Part shown: positions 53,501-60,998 of the stretch, piece by piece
Layout of the letters: each line of letters starts with the position of its first letter
Numbering within the stretch: position 1 is the first letter of the stretch
Source of the DNA: Pseudanabaena sp. Salubria-1
GTDB lineage: Bacteria > Cyanobacteriota > Cyanobacteriia > Pseudanabaenales > Pseudanabaenaceae
Length of the DNA: 62,868 bases
Direction: 5' to 3'
Assembly (NCBI GenBank): GCA_023336205.1
Contig: JALQCR010000039.1
Location: forward strand, 1-62,868
The notes under the pieces: generated by a model
Databases searched by the model: none
Told to the model about the DNA's origin: nothing
The model's input: only the letters and a program-made list of their open reading frames with translations
Translations under genes and position numbers: made by a program

Positions 53501-55327
53501 TATTTACCCATTAATGATGTTGATGAGAATGGAGTTTCCGCAACATTCCCTCATCTCAAGGGCTTAAAAAATGGCGACACAGCTAACTCGGCAATTAAAC
53601 AGATTGCATCGGGACGTTTTGGTGTTACTCCTTCCTATCTAGTTAGTTCCAATCAACTAGAAATTAAAGTCGCCCAAGGCGCGAAACCAGGGGAAGGCGG
53701 ACAGTTGCCAGGCCCAAAGGTCAGCAGCTACATTGCGATGCTACGAAATTCTAAACCAGGAGTTTCGCTAATTTCACCGCCACCTCACCATGACATCTAT
53801 TCCATCGAAGACTTGGCTCAGCTAATCTTCGATCTACATCAAATCAATCCCACTGCTAAGGTTTCGGTCAAACTCGTATCCGAAATCGGCATTGGCACGA
53901 TCGCAGCGGGTGTTGCTAAAGCCAACGCTGATATCATCCAAATCTCTGGCTATGATGGCGGTACGGGTGCTTCACCCCTAAGCTCGATTAAGCACGCTGG
54001 CTCACCTTGGGAACTTGGTTTAGCAGAAGTGCATACGGTATTGATGGGTAATAAATTGCGCGATCGCGTATTATTACGTGTCGATGGCGGATTTAAAACT
54101 GGCTGGGATGTTGCGATCGCGGCGCTCCTTGGTGGAGAAGAATATGGCTTCGGTACAGCGGCGATGATTGCCGAAGGCTGCATCATGGCAAGAGTTTGCC
54201 ATACGAACAAGTGTCCCGTTGGTGTAACATCTCAACTAGAACAGTTTCGTAAGCGCTTCCCTGGAACTCCAGAACATGTGGTCAACTTCCTCTACTTTGT
54301 TGCTGAAGAAGTTCGTCAAATCCTTGCCAAGTTGGGTTACAAGTCTCTCAAAGACATCATCGGGCGTTCTGATTTATTAGCACAACGCCAAGACCTCAAG
54401 CTTGCCAAGCTCGATCTCAAACAGGTTAACCTCGATTGCCTAATTAAACTTCCTGATACTAAGAGGGATCGCAGTTGGTTGGAGCATTCACCAGCTTCCC
54501 ATAGTAATGGTGCAGTTCTCGATGATGAGATTTTGGCAGATCTTGAAGTACAACAGGCGATCGCTAATCAAACTGATTTAAGCAAGAGCTATGCGATCGT
54601 TAACACCGATCGCTCAGTTCCTGCGAGAGTATCAGGTGCGATCGCAAAGCAATATGGTAATTCTGGACTCGCCAGCAACCTCAATCTGGAATTTGTTGGT
54701 GCAGCAGGTCAAAGCTTCGGCGCATTCAATATCAATGGATTGAATCTATCCCTAGTCGGTGAAGCTAATGACTACATCGGCAAAGGTATGAATGGTGGCA
54801 CAATCAGCATCAAACCTAAGCCTGATTGCATCTTCAATCCAGCTGATAACGCAATTATTGGTAATACCTGTCTCTATGGCGCAACTGGTGGCTATCTATT
54901 CTTACATGGTCGCGCTGGCGAACGTTTTGGAGTCCGTAACTCTGGCGCAAAAGCCGTAGTAGAAGGTACAGGAGATCATTGCTGCGAATATATGACAGGT
55001 GGTGTAGTTGTGGTTCTCGGAACCACAGGTCGCAACGTCGGTGCAGGGATGACGGGCGGCATTGCTTACTTCCTCGATATTGATGGCAAGTTTTGCGATC
55101 GGCTCAGTCAAGAGGTTCTCAAAGTCCAGAAAGTTTGCACTGCCGCTGGTGAAGGTCAGTTAAAAGAGTTGATTCAATCTAGCTATGAGAATACAGGCAG
55201 TAGCCGAGCTAAGGAAGTTCTCGATAATTGGTCGAGCTATTTACCGAAGTTCTGGCAAGTCGTACCGCCTTCGGAGCAGAATAGCCCTGAAGCTACGGAT
55301 GCTGTACCTGTAGTCGCAACTGTTTAA
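50600..55327 (+). CDS. gltB: glutamate synthase large subunit, probably ferredoxin-dependent
   Basis: Up to 1575 aa. The mature N-terminal nucleophile is Cys63 in EERDACGVGFIADKEG, giving a propeptide of about 32 residues if translation starts at the second candidate ATG (50690), which I favour. Glutaminase domain (to about 430), central domain, then FMN domain (VKLVSEIGIGTIAAGVAKA, QISGYDGGTGASPLSSIKHAG). The 3Fe-4S cysteines are in CIMARVCHTNKCPVGV, and the C-terminal beta-helix ends the chain. It makes two glutamates from glutamine and 2-oxoglutarate. No gltD is adjacent, which favours the ferredoxin form. Confidence 0.94.
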   Translation: MPHKQQVNQAIFVESFALRYIFFDSNETNPMEMSRVNTSQSNKSGTTNLIQGPYWLVEERDACGVGFIADKEGRASHKIISNALKALTCMEHRGGCSADQDSGDGAGLMTAIPWALLQKEFADLTIDPEHSALGMFFFPQDRDRADKCREITEKIAKEEGLNLLRWRIVPVQPQVLGVQARENQPHIEQAIFAADAEHQKLEQIERAIYITRRRIKLEVKKLAPDLPSDFYVPSLSNATVIYKGMVRSAILDAFYEDLQNPDYVSPYAIYHRRFSTNTLPKWPLAQPMRFLGHNGEINTLQGNTNWFLARQGDLAHPNWVDATGDRLKDLLPILKPNESDSATLDHVFELLIETGHSPLEAMMILVPEAYENQPDLSDRQAIVDFYEYYSGIQEAWDGPALLAFSDGKIVGAALDRNGLRPARYMITKDGMVIVSSEAGTVDIPETEIIEKGRLGPGQTIAVDLQTHEVLHNWEIKERVAKAHPYGEWIKQYRKNLEVKPFAEAPTLDEQKVLTYQTAFGYTLEDVEMVIEAMAQDAKEPVFCMGDDAPLAFLSQRPHLLYDYFKQRFAQVTNPPIDPLREGTVMSLSMFLGERANLLLATPEAAHQIKIKSPVINESELEEMQSLGFASTKLDMLFPIASGSDGLKDAIAKLSDSAVAAVRNGAKLLILSDRLLKADNAYIPPLLAVGAVHHRLCAEGIRMKASIVVETAQCWSTHHFACLIGYGASAICPYLAFETTRHWWGKAKTQMQMQQGKIKSLTIAQVQDSYRKAVEGGLLKILSKMGISLLSSYSGAQIFEAIGIGSEVIANCFKGTVSRVGGVNFADIASELLSFHSQAFPELQIKKLENYGFVQYRPTGEYHMNSPEMAKALHKAVAGDGYDHYEVYRTQLQNRTPTALRDLLEFKSDRPSIPIEEVEDVSKILKRFCTGAMSLGALSREAHEVLAIAMNRVGGKSNCGEGGEDPIRYLPINDVDENGVSATFPHLKGLKNGDTANSAIKQIASGRFGVTPSYLVSSNQLEIKVAQGAKPGEGGQLPGPKVSSYIAMLRNSKPGVSLISPPPHHDIYSIEDLAQLIFDLHQINPTAKVSVKLVSEIGIGTIAAGVAKANADIIQISGYDGGTGASPLSSIKHAGSPWELGLAEVHTVLMGNKLRDRVLLRVDGGFKTGWDVAIAALLGGEEYGFGTAAMIAEGCIMARVCHTNKCPVGVTSQLEQFRKRFPGTPEHVVNFLYFVAEEVRQILAKLGYKSLKDIIGRSDLLAQRQDLKLAKLDLKQVNLDCLIKLPDTKRDRSWLEHSPASHSNGAVLDDEILADLEVQQAIANQTDLSKSYAIVNTDRSVPARVSGAIAKQYGNSGLASNLNLEFVGAAGQSFGAFNINGLNLSLVGEANDYIGKGMNGGTISIKPKPDCIFNPADNAIIGNTCLYGATGGYLFLHGRAGERFGVRNSGAKAVVEGTGDHCCEYMTGGVVVVLGTTGRNVGAGMTGGIAYFLDIDGKFCDRLSQEVLKVQKVCTAAGEGQLKELIQSSYENTGSSRAKEVLDNWSSYLPKFWQVVPPSEQNSPEATDAVPVVATV

Positions 55328-55362
55328 AAAAGAGAGGTGTGCAATGCACCCCTCTCTTTTTT
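55325..55362 (+). terminator. gltB terminator
   Basis: AAAAAAGAGAGGTGTGCA/TGCACCCCTCTCTTTTTT stem beginning at the stop codon, followed by a T-run. Confidence 0.8.
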
Positions 55363-55375
55363 TGTTAATCTGGCG

Positions 55376-55505
55376 ATCAAGTGGGCTAATTACTCCGATG
55401 AGTTCCGAGAAGTTATCGGCGATCTCAAGGATAAATAATAATTAAGCGATCGGGGTATAAAATAGCATTGGATGTGCCAATATTGAGAGATTTTTGTTGA
55501 GAGGC
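55376..55505 (+). pseudogene. C-terminal gene remnant, copy A
   Basis: In frame it reads IKWANYSDEFREVIGDLKDK and stop. A diverged copy occurs at about 56410-56525 (DDFQEIIGDRKEK and stop). The similarity extends past both stops (AAGCGATCGGGG..ATAA and later ATTTTTG/ATTTTAG). The parent gene is not in the window. Confidence 0.55.
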
Positions 55506-55561
55506 GATCGCCTGCCGCTCAATTAAGTAGTTAGATCGACCTTGCGGGCGGAGGAGCTAAG

Positions 55562-56302
55562 ATGACGACAGATAAGAGTATTACTCAGTATTTTGGGGTG
55601 AATCTTGCCGAACTATTGTCAGAAAAAATACTAACTGTCTTTTCTAACTTTGATTATGTGTCTTATACAAATGCCATATCACTAAAAGTAAATGGTTTGG
55701 GCTATAAACAAAGAATTGAGTTGCACGCTAACGAGCTATACAAGCATCTACCTGAAGATTATGAAAGATCGATAAATATATTAATTTCAATTCTTGGGGA
55801 AGAGAATCAAAAGGAAACAGGAATGTTTACCGATTTCTATTGGATTATGCCCATTGGAAAATATGTTGAAATATTTGGAATAGATAATTTTGATTTTTCA
55901 ATTCGTGCTATTGAGGAAATTACAAAAAGAAATACTGGAGAATATGCCATACGCCCTTTCTTAAGAAAATTCCCCGATCAAACAATATATCAATTATTAA
56001 TTTGGGCGAAATCAAATAATTTCCATTTAAGAAGATTATCTTCAGAAGGAAGTAGGCTCAAATTACCTTGGGCTACAAAACTAGATACTTTTATTGATAA
56101 GCCTGAGCCTGTATTTAAAATTCTTGATATTCTGAAAGAGGATAGCGTTAAATTTGTTAAAAAGTCTGTTGCGAATAATGTAACTGACTATTTAAAAGTT
56201 AATTACGAAGCGGCAAGAACATTATTGCTTGAATGGTCTAAATCTGATAATACAAATACTAAATGGATTGTAAATTATGCTACAAGAAAAATATCAATCT
56301 AA
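55562..56302 (+). CDS. DNA alkylation repair-like protein (AlkC/AlkD HEAT-repeat type)
   Basis: 246 aa, all-helical. The stretch NNFHLRRLSSEGSRLKLPWA and KFVKKSVANNVTDYLKVN is the signature of AlkC/AlkD-type HEAT-repeat glycosylases (RR.S.EG.R..LPWA and RKSVAN.L.D). These excise 3-methyladenine and similar lesions. A GGAG site precedes the ATG. The gene is more AT-rich than its neighbours and is bracketed by two copies of an unrelated gene remnant, suggesting acquisition as a cassette. Confidence 0.75.
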   Translation: MTTDKSITQYFGVNLAELLSEKILTVFSNFDYVSYTNAISLKVNGLGYKQRIELHANELYKHLPEDYERSINILISILGEENQKETGMFTDFYWIMPIGKYVEIFGIDNFDFSIRAIEEITKRNTGEYAIRPFLRKFPDQTIYQLLIWAKSNNFHLRRLSSEGSRLKLPWATKLDTFIDKPEPVFKILDILKEDSVKFVKKSVANNVTDYLKVNYEAARTLLLEWSKSDNTNTKWIVNYATRKISI

Positions 56303-56409
56303 CAACTGCTTCAACTTAACTCACGGGACAAGTTCAGGTTGAAGGTTAAGCAAATGTTATACCAAAACCGATAAGGTTGGCTACTCTTAGCTAAGTTTAA
56401 GCAATCAAA

Positions 56410-56525
56410 AATTATTGGCTTTGTTGATGATTTCCAAGAAATTATCGGCGATCGCAAAGAAAAATAATCATCAAGCGATCGGGGCATAACACTTCATTGG
56501 AGCAGACAATAGTAGAGATTTTAGT
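56410..56525 (+). pseudogene. C-terminal gene remnant, copy B
   Basis: Reads IGFVDDFQEIIGDRKEK and stop, parallel to the remnant at 55376. The following GCGATCGGGGCATAA matches GCGATCGGGGTATAA there. The pair brackets the AlkC/AlkD-like gene in direct orientation. Confidence 0.55.
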
Positions 56526-56763
56526 GTTTAGTTGATAGACGACCTAGAGTCGCTAAGTTAAGCTGTTTGACTGATCTTATACGCTCGTCAAATTATAGTA
56601 ATCATTATGCTTTACAATGCTCTATAGAATGCATTTCTAGAGTATTGTAGTAAGAAAGTTTATGTCTAGACGAAAAATTGCTAGGGTAGCGCTAGGTTTC
56701 TGTTTAGCAATCTGTCTAGAGCCAATAATTGTAGCTCAGGTAACAGTCAGGTTTGATACACTT

Positions 56764-57850
56764 CGCCAATTCAAGGATGAAATGCAACACCTAGAGATCT
56801 TTGCGTAAAGGGACTCATAAGGATATTCTGATATTAATCACAATAATTAGGATACCCTCATGAGCTTTGTCCATCTTACCACCACAGAAAGAAGTGAACT
56901 GTATAAACTAAGAGTAATTGAGCAATTATCTGTATCAGAGATAGGTCGTCGCTTGAAGCGAAACAAAAGTACGATTTCAAGAGAGTTATCGCGCAATACA
57001 GACGAGCGACAGATTGGCTATTTGCCAGATACTGCGGTTGCCCTGATGAAAGCAAGACGGAAACAAGCAAAGGTAAGATTTCAGAGCATCAGTGCTGAGA
57101 CGATCGCCGAAGTCAAACAACGGTTAGAGCAACACCACAGCCCAGAGCAACTAGCAGGGAGAATGGAAAGGGAGGGGCTAGGTAAAATCAGCTATGAGAC
57201 GATTTATCTGATGATCTATGCAAACCATCAAGAGATGGGAATATATCAACAATATCTGAGGCAGAAGCAAAAGCAACGAAGGCGCAAAGGTCGCCATCAG
57301 AAGCGAGGTGGCATTCCCAATAGGGTAGGGATAGAGAATCGACCGAAGATTGCAGATTTAAAAACAGAGATTGGACATTGGGAAAGTGATACGGTAATCG
57401 GGTGCAACCACACAGGTATCGTAGTTACGCATGTTGATAAAGCATCGAAGTATTTACTTGCTGGACTAGCTAAGAACAAGACGATGGATGAGATAAACAG
57501 AGTGACATTCAATCTATTTGAGCCTATAGAATCAACATCTCGAAAGACAATGACCTTTGATAATGGAAGAGAATTCTGTGGGCATGAGAAGCTATCTGAA
57601 AGATTGAAACTAGAGACCTTCTTTGCGAATCCATATCATTCATGGGAACGTGGATTGAATGAACACACCAATGGATTAATTAGAGAGTTCTATCCCAAAA
57701 GTACAAACTTTAAAATCGTGAAAGAAGAGGACTTTCAGAAGGCAGTGAATTTGATCAATCACAGACCCAGAAAATCACTTGACTATCGTACTCCTTACGA
57801 AGTATTCTTTGCTTCATCAGAACCCGTTGCATTTCATCCTTGAATTGGCG
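56764..57850 (+). mobile_element. IS30 family insertion sequence (1087 bp)
   Basis: Perfect 25-bp inverted repeats beginning CGCCAATTCAAGGATGAAAT (56764-56788 and 57826-57850). Flanked by a CTT direct repeat (56761-56763 and 57851-57853). A 3-bp duplication and this length fit IS30. The transposase stop codon lies inside the right repeat. Confidence 0.93.
56860..57843 (+). CDS. IS30 family transposase
   Basis: 327 aa, intact. N-terminal helix-turn-helix (LSVSEIGRRLKRNKSTISREL). Catalytic DDE: GHWESDTVIG (Asp), TFDNGREF (Asp) and WERGLNEHTNGLIREFYPK (Glu), all as in IS30. It starts at ATG 56860 and ends in the right terminal repeat. Likely active, since the element is complete with a clean target duplication. 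Confidence 0.95.
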   Translation: MSFVHLTTTERSELYKLRVIEQLSVSEIGRRLKRNKSTISRELSRNTDERQIGYLPDTAVALMKARRKQAKVRFQSISAETIAEVKQRLEQHHSPEQLAGRMEREGLGKISYETIYLMIYANHQEMGIYQQYLRQKQKQRRRKGRHQKRGGIPNRVGIENRPKIADLKTEIGHWESDTVIGCNHTGIVVTHVDKASKYLLAGLAKNKTMDEINRVTFNLFEPIESTSRKTMTFDNGREFCGHEKLSERLKLETFFANPYHSWERGLNEHTNGLIREFYPKSTNFKIVKEEDFQKAVNLINHRPRKSLDYRTPYEVFFASSEPVAFHP

Positions 57851-57889
57851 CTTGACCTTTTAGCTCAGGTTCCATCCCTAGACTTGGAT

Positions 57890-58215
57890 CCTTCCCCAGA
57901 GCCGACTCCATCCCCACTGCCGACTTCAACTCCAACCCCAGAGCCAACTCCAACCCCAGAGCCAACTCCAACTCCAACTCCAACTCCAACTCCAACTCCG
58001 ACCCCAGAGCCGACTCCAACTCCAACTCCGACCCCAGAGCCGACTCCAACTCCGACCCCAGAGCCGACTCCAACTCCAACCCCAAAGCCGACTCCAACTC
58101 CAACTCCAACTCCAACTCCAAAGCCAACTCCAAAGCCGACTCCAGCGCCGACTCCAAAGCCAACTCCAAAGCCGACTCCAGCGCCGACTCCAGCGCCGAC
58201 TCCAGAAGCAACATC
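57890..58215 (+). repeat. degenerate tandem repeat coding Pro-Thr units
   Basis: ACTCCA/CCA-type hexamers in long array, with 12- and 18-bp higher-order periods (CCAGAGCC, CCAAAGCC, CCAGCGCC variants). Coding: PTPTPT, EPT, KPT and APT. Such arrays vary in length by slippage. The long open frame on the other strand is a composition effect. Confidence 0.9.
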
Positions 58216-58588
58216 TCCACAAACATCGCCTTGGTGGATATTAGTAGCAGTAGGGGTAGTAGGTATAGGTGGCGTGTTAGTTTATCGAGGGCTGCGCCCC
58301 AAGGGGCTGCCCCCCAAGGTGAATGTGTACTTGAAAACTACACCCCACATGCGAATTAGTGAGCAAGCGGTGATTCTAGACAAGCCTTTGGATACATCCA
58401 TTACAGAAAGTCACATCCGACTCCAACCCTTTAAACCCGAAGGGAAACAGTTGGTGGCTAACACAGTACCGCTTTTTAGCTCTATGCCCAACGTTAGTAT
58501 TCAACTTACAACTAACCTTACCGTAAGTGAACTAATGGTTTTGAGTGAGTCAGATTCTAAACAAAACGCTACCCGATAAGTACTTACC

Positions 58589-59341
58589 ATGGATACTACA
58601 CAACAGCCCACTACCGAGACATCTACTATGCAGTCCGTTGCTGACCATGACCAAGCATCTGCTCGTCCAACGATCGCAGACTTTTTTCGATCGCCCCTAT
58701 CAACCGTGACCAACAATGAAACATTTAAACAGGTCAAAACTAGTCTTCAAAAAGAGGCTAAAACGGTCAAAATCCTCCCTGACACCTTTAACGACGAGTT
58801 TTACGAAACGGTCTTTCTATTCGTCTTAAAAAAGCTAGATGAACTCATTGCGATCGATATTCCCAAAGATATCTTGGCGGAAGCGTGGAGCAAATACAAG
58901 GAGTTGCAAGAATACCTAGATTCGGAAAAATACCCACCAGAAAAGCTTTTCAAGGTTGTTTTAATGTTAGAGCAAACCATCAAAGCAGAGTATGAACCTT
59001 CGTTTAAGCCTGTCGTAGATGTTTTAGGTAAAACAATCGAACTAGAAGAGTTCAAGTTTCCGATCAATTTGGAAATTGTTGTCAAGGCAGGTGAAATTGG
59101 TATTCAAGGTGGAAAAATTGTCAACTTGTCAGTTGGGTCTTGCTCTATCACAGGCAATATCAACTGTAAATATGGTGAAGGAATCGAAGGGCTACTGGTG
59201 CAGAAAAAAGAACCGCTAGAACTCAACCAAGTCTATTCTTTTAAAAACGGTATACCCATCAAAACTCTGGAAGAGATCACTAAATCCATGCAGTTCTGGA
59301 AGCAGAAAACTGAGAGCGAGTCAGGCGAATCTAGAGCATAA
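58589..59341 (+). CDS. hypothetical protein, partner of the Pro/Thr-repeat gene
   Basis: 250 aa, no recognised domain. Residues 1-30 are Thr/Gln/Ser-rich. The middle is helical and amphipathic (EFYETVFLFVLKKLDELIAI, then EYLDSEKYPPEKLFKVVLML). The C-terminal third is beta-rich and Gly-containing (KAGEIGIQGGKIVNLSVGS). It starts 9 bp after the split gene, so the two were probably one operon. Soluble by composition. Function unknown. Confidence 0.68.
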   Translation: MDTTQQPTTETSTMQSVADHDQASARPTIADFFRSPLSTVTNNETFKQVKTSLQKEAKTVKILPDTFNDEFYETVFLFVLKKLDELIAIDIPKDILAEAWSKYKELQEYLDSEKYPPEKLFKVVLMLEQTIKAEYEPSFKPVVDVLGKTIELEEFKFPINLEIVVKAGEIGIQGGKIVNLSVGSCSITGNINCKYGEGIEGLLVQKKEPLELNQVYSFKNGIPIKTLEEITKSMQFWKQKTESESGESRA

Positions 59342-59371
59342 GGGGAGTATCAAGGGCTTAGGGGAGTACAC

Positions 59372-59474
59372 ATGACTGGTGAAATATTACGCTTCCTGAT
59401 AACAGATATAAAAAAGGACAGGCATAATATGGCTGTCCAATTATCCCCCCCAGCCAATTTTCTCGAACTTACAG
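59372..59474 (+). other. possible 34-codon ORF interrupted by IS630
   Basis: ATG 59372 opens a short frame (GEILRFLITDIKKDRHNMAV). With the IS630 element removed it would end LELK and stop, 34 aa. It is too short and unsupported to call a gene; the IS may simply lie in intergenic DNA. Confidence 0.3.
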
Positions 59475-59538
59475 CAAATACCGATCAAACCCGCCACAAG
59501 TCTAATAAGCTAAAAGTATTATCAAGGAAAGATTACAT

Positions 59539-59895
59539 ATGGCAGCATATTCGCTAGATTTACGAAAAAAGATATTAAGTGCTTGGGAAAACAAAGAAAA
59601 TACGCAGAGAGGCATAGCTAAACGATTTAAAGTAAGCTTGTCATTTGTTCGAGATTTTTTGCGTCGGTATCGAGAAACAAATGAAATAGCAGCAAAACCC
59701 CAAGGAGGAGATCGGCGGTCGAAAATCAAAGGCAAAGATGAAGAATTAGTAAAGACAATTGTTGAAGCGCAAAATGACATATATCTCAGAGAGATCAAAG
59801 AAAAACTACATGAAACAAAGACAATAGAAGTGAGCGTATCAGGATTGAGTCGTACGCTTAAGCGCTTAGAATTAGGGCGTAAAAAAAAACTTTAG
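59539..59895 (+). CDS. IS630 transposase, frame 1 (DNA-binding part)
   Basis: 118 aa with the helix-turn-helix AYSLDLRKKILSAWENKE and RGIAKRFKVSLSFVRDFLRR. It ends LGRKKKL at a run of nine A (59881-59889). In the -1 frame the sequence continues LVASEQATERVKKLRYEF into the catalytic half. Programmed -1 slippage, known in other IS630 elements, is likely; a simple frameshift mutation cannot be excluded. Confidence 0.82.
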   Translation: MAAYSLDLRKKILSAWENKENTQRGIAKRFKVSLSFVRDFLRRYRETNEIAAKPQGGDRRSKIKGKDEELVKTIVEAQNDIYLREIKEKLHETKTIEVSVSGLSRTLKRLELGRKKKL

Positions 59896-60449
59896 TAGCC
59901 AGCGAACAAGCGACAGAAAGAGTGAAAAAATTGCGTTATGAGTTTCGTCGTTGGCTAGATACGATAGATGTCAAAAACCTTGTATTCATTGACGAGACAG
60001 GGCTAAATCTAGCGATGACGAGGCTTTATGGTAGATGTCAAGGAGGATGTAGGGTATATGATGACCGTCCAGGTAACAAAGGTAGAAACATCACTTTAAT
60101 TGGAGCCATGAGTGATGAAGGGTTGATTGCTGCGATGACTTTTGCTGGTAGTCTCAACACCGCCAGTTTTTTGGTTTTCATTGAGAAAATACTATTGCCT
60201 CGGTTATGGGTTGGGGCAATTGTCGCTATGGATAATTTGCCTGTACATTACGCTGCAATGGCTAAAACCCTAATTGAATCCGTTGGTGCTCAGGTTAAGT
60301 TCATCCCTCCCTATTCTCCTGATTTATCGCCAATCGAGTTATGTTGGTCAAAATTAAAAGGCTCTTCTGGGTTCATGGGGATAAGCACAGCTAATAGTAA
60401 TCAGAATCCTCTCGGAGCAACAGTTACAGCCCTACCATGTCGCCAATAA
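59889..60449 (+). pseudogene. IS630 transposase, frame 2 (catalytic part, truncated by MITE)
   Basis: DDE residues are in NLVFIDETGLNLAM (Asp), IVAMDNLPVHYA (Asp) and PPYSPDLSPIELCWSKLK (Glu). Just after SKLK the frame enters the MITE and ends in foreign sequence. The real C-terminus, EIIRSAKARTISALDDAI and onward to FDPFS stop, resumes at 60502 in frame after MITE removal. The catalytic triad is complete but the C-terminal 45 residues are replaced, so activity is doubtful. Confidence 0.83.
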
Positions 60450-60493
60450 TTGTATCGATACTGTACCATTTACCCCTCAAACCCAGATGAGCC
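60361..60493. mobile_element. 133-bp ISL3-like MITE nested in IS630
   Basis: Ends GGCTCTTCTGGGTTCATGGG (left) and GGCTCATCTGGGTTTGAGGG (complement of right), with an exact 8-bp duplication AATTAAAA at 60353-60360 and 60494-60501. GGCTCTTC-type ends with 8-bp duplications fit the ISL3 family. No coding capacity. Confidence 0.85.
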
Positions 60494-60501
60494 AATTAAA
60501 A

Positions 60502-60640
60502 GAGATTATTCGCTCGGCTAAAGCTCGCACAATTTCGGCTCTTGACGACGCAATTACTATGGCTATTAATTCTATTACTGATGAAGATGCTCTTAATTGG
60601 TTTCATCATTGTGGGCTCTGCTTCGACCCTTTTAGTTAGC
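60502..60640 (+). pseudogene. IS630 transposase C-terminal fragment
   Basis: Reads EIIRSAKARTISALDDAITM through LNWFHHCGLCFDPFS and stop, the usual IS630 C-terminus. It is separated from the rest by the MITE. Confidence 0.82.
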
Positions 60641-60704
60641 TCCTTTTGTGGCGGGTTTGATCGGTATTTGCTGTAAATAAGCAGCCCCAAGAAGAGATAT
60701 TGTA

Positions 60705-60911
60705 ATGACTGAGCAAAACAATCCTGAATCTTTTCTAACACCTGAAGAACTAAAAGCAGGACGCGATCGCATCGCCGCCGCTAATATCAACAACGTCCTA
60801 CATCACTGCCGCAAATGTGATTATGAGTGGGTTGCCTCCCAAGCCGAAGCCTGTAGATGTGGCTCCAAAAGTGTCGAACGGATTATGTGCTGGCAATTTC
60901 CCGATGATTAG
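60705..60911 (+). CDS. zinc-ribbon hypothetical protein
   Basis: 68 aa. Two Cys pairs, HHCRKCDYEW and EACRCGSKSVE, make a C-x2-C/C-x-C zinc ribbon. A third Cys is near the C-terminus (IMCWQFPDD). The N-terminal 30 residues are acidic and helical (LTPEELKAGRDRIAAANINN). It starts 30 bp from the IS630 right end, so its natural promoter may have been displaced. Function unknown. Confidence 0.65.
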   Translation: MTEQNNPESFLTPEELKAGRDRIAAANINNVLHHCRKCDYEWVASQAEACRCGSKSVERIMCWQFPDD

Positions 60912-60998
60912 AAGGCGATCGCCTATGGGATAGCTGTAATTCTGCCATAATTAAAATTGGGATCTGCAATACCTCGCAGCAAGAGGCAAATATTCTTT

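Larger units (their letters stand above)
56662..58579 (+). pseudogene. Pro/Thr-repeat membrane protein gene split by IS30
   Basis: Without the IS30 element (56764-57850) and one CTT copy the two halves join in frame to 828 nt, 275 codons plus stop. Product: signal peptide (RRKIARVALGFCLAICL), a short mature segment, then about 105 residues of PTP, EPT and KPT repeats. A membrane helix follows (WWILVAVGVVGIGGVLVY), then a 100-residue cytoplasmic tail. The original was probably a bitopic envelope protein whose repeats span the periplasm. As it stands, the 5' piece makes only 48 aa. Confidence 0.85.
59472..60673 (+). mobile_element. IS630 family insertion sequence (1202 bp incl. nested MITE)
   Basis: Perfect 28-bp inverted repeats beginning CAGCAAATACCGATCAAACC, flanked by TA (59470-59471 and 60674-60675), the obligatory IS630 target. 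The transposase is in two frames (see below) and is further interrupted by a 133-bp MITE. Without the MITE and its duplication the element would be 1061 bp. Confidence 0.92.

Noticed and set aside
57890..58215. CRISPR-like array
   Set aside because: The period is 6-18 bp and codes Pro-Thr; there are no 25-40-bp identical repeats with unique spacers.
57834..58226. Long minus-strand frames opposite the Pro/Thr repeat (up to 130 codons)
   Set aside because: They are low-complexity read-outs of the ACTCCA repeat (Glu/Leu/Ser or Trp/Ser arrays) with no start context; a composition effect.
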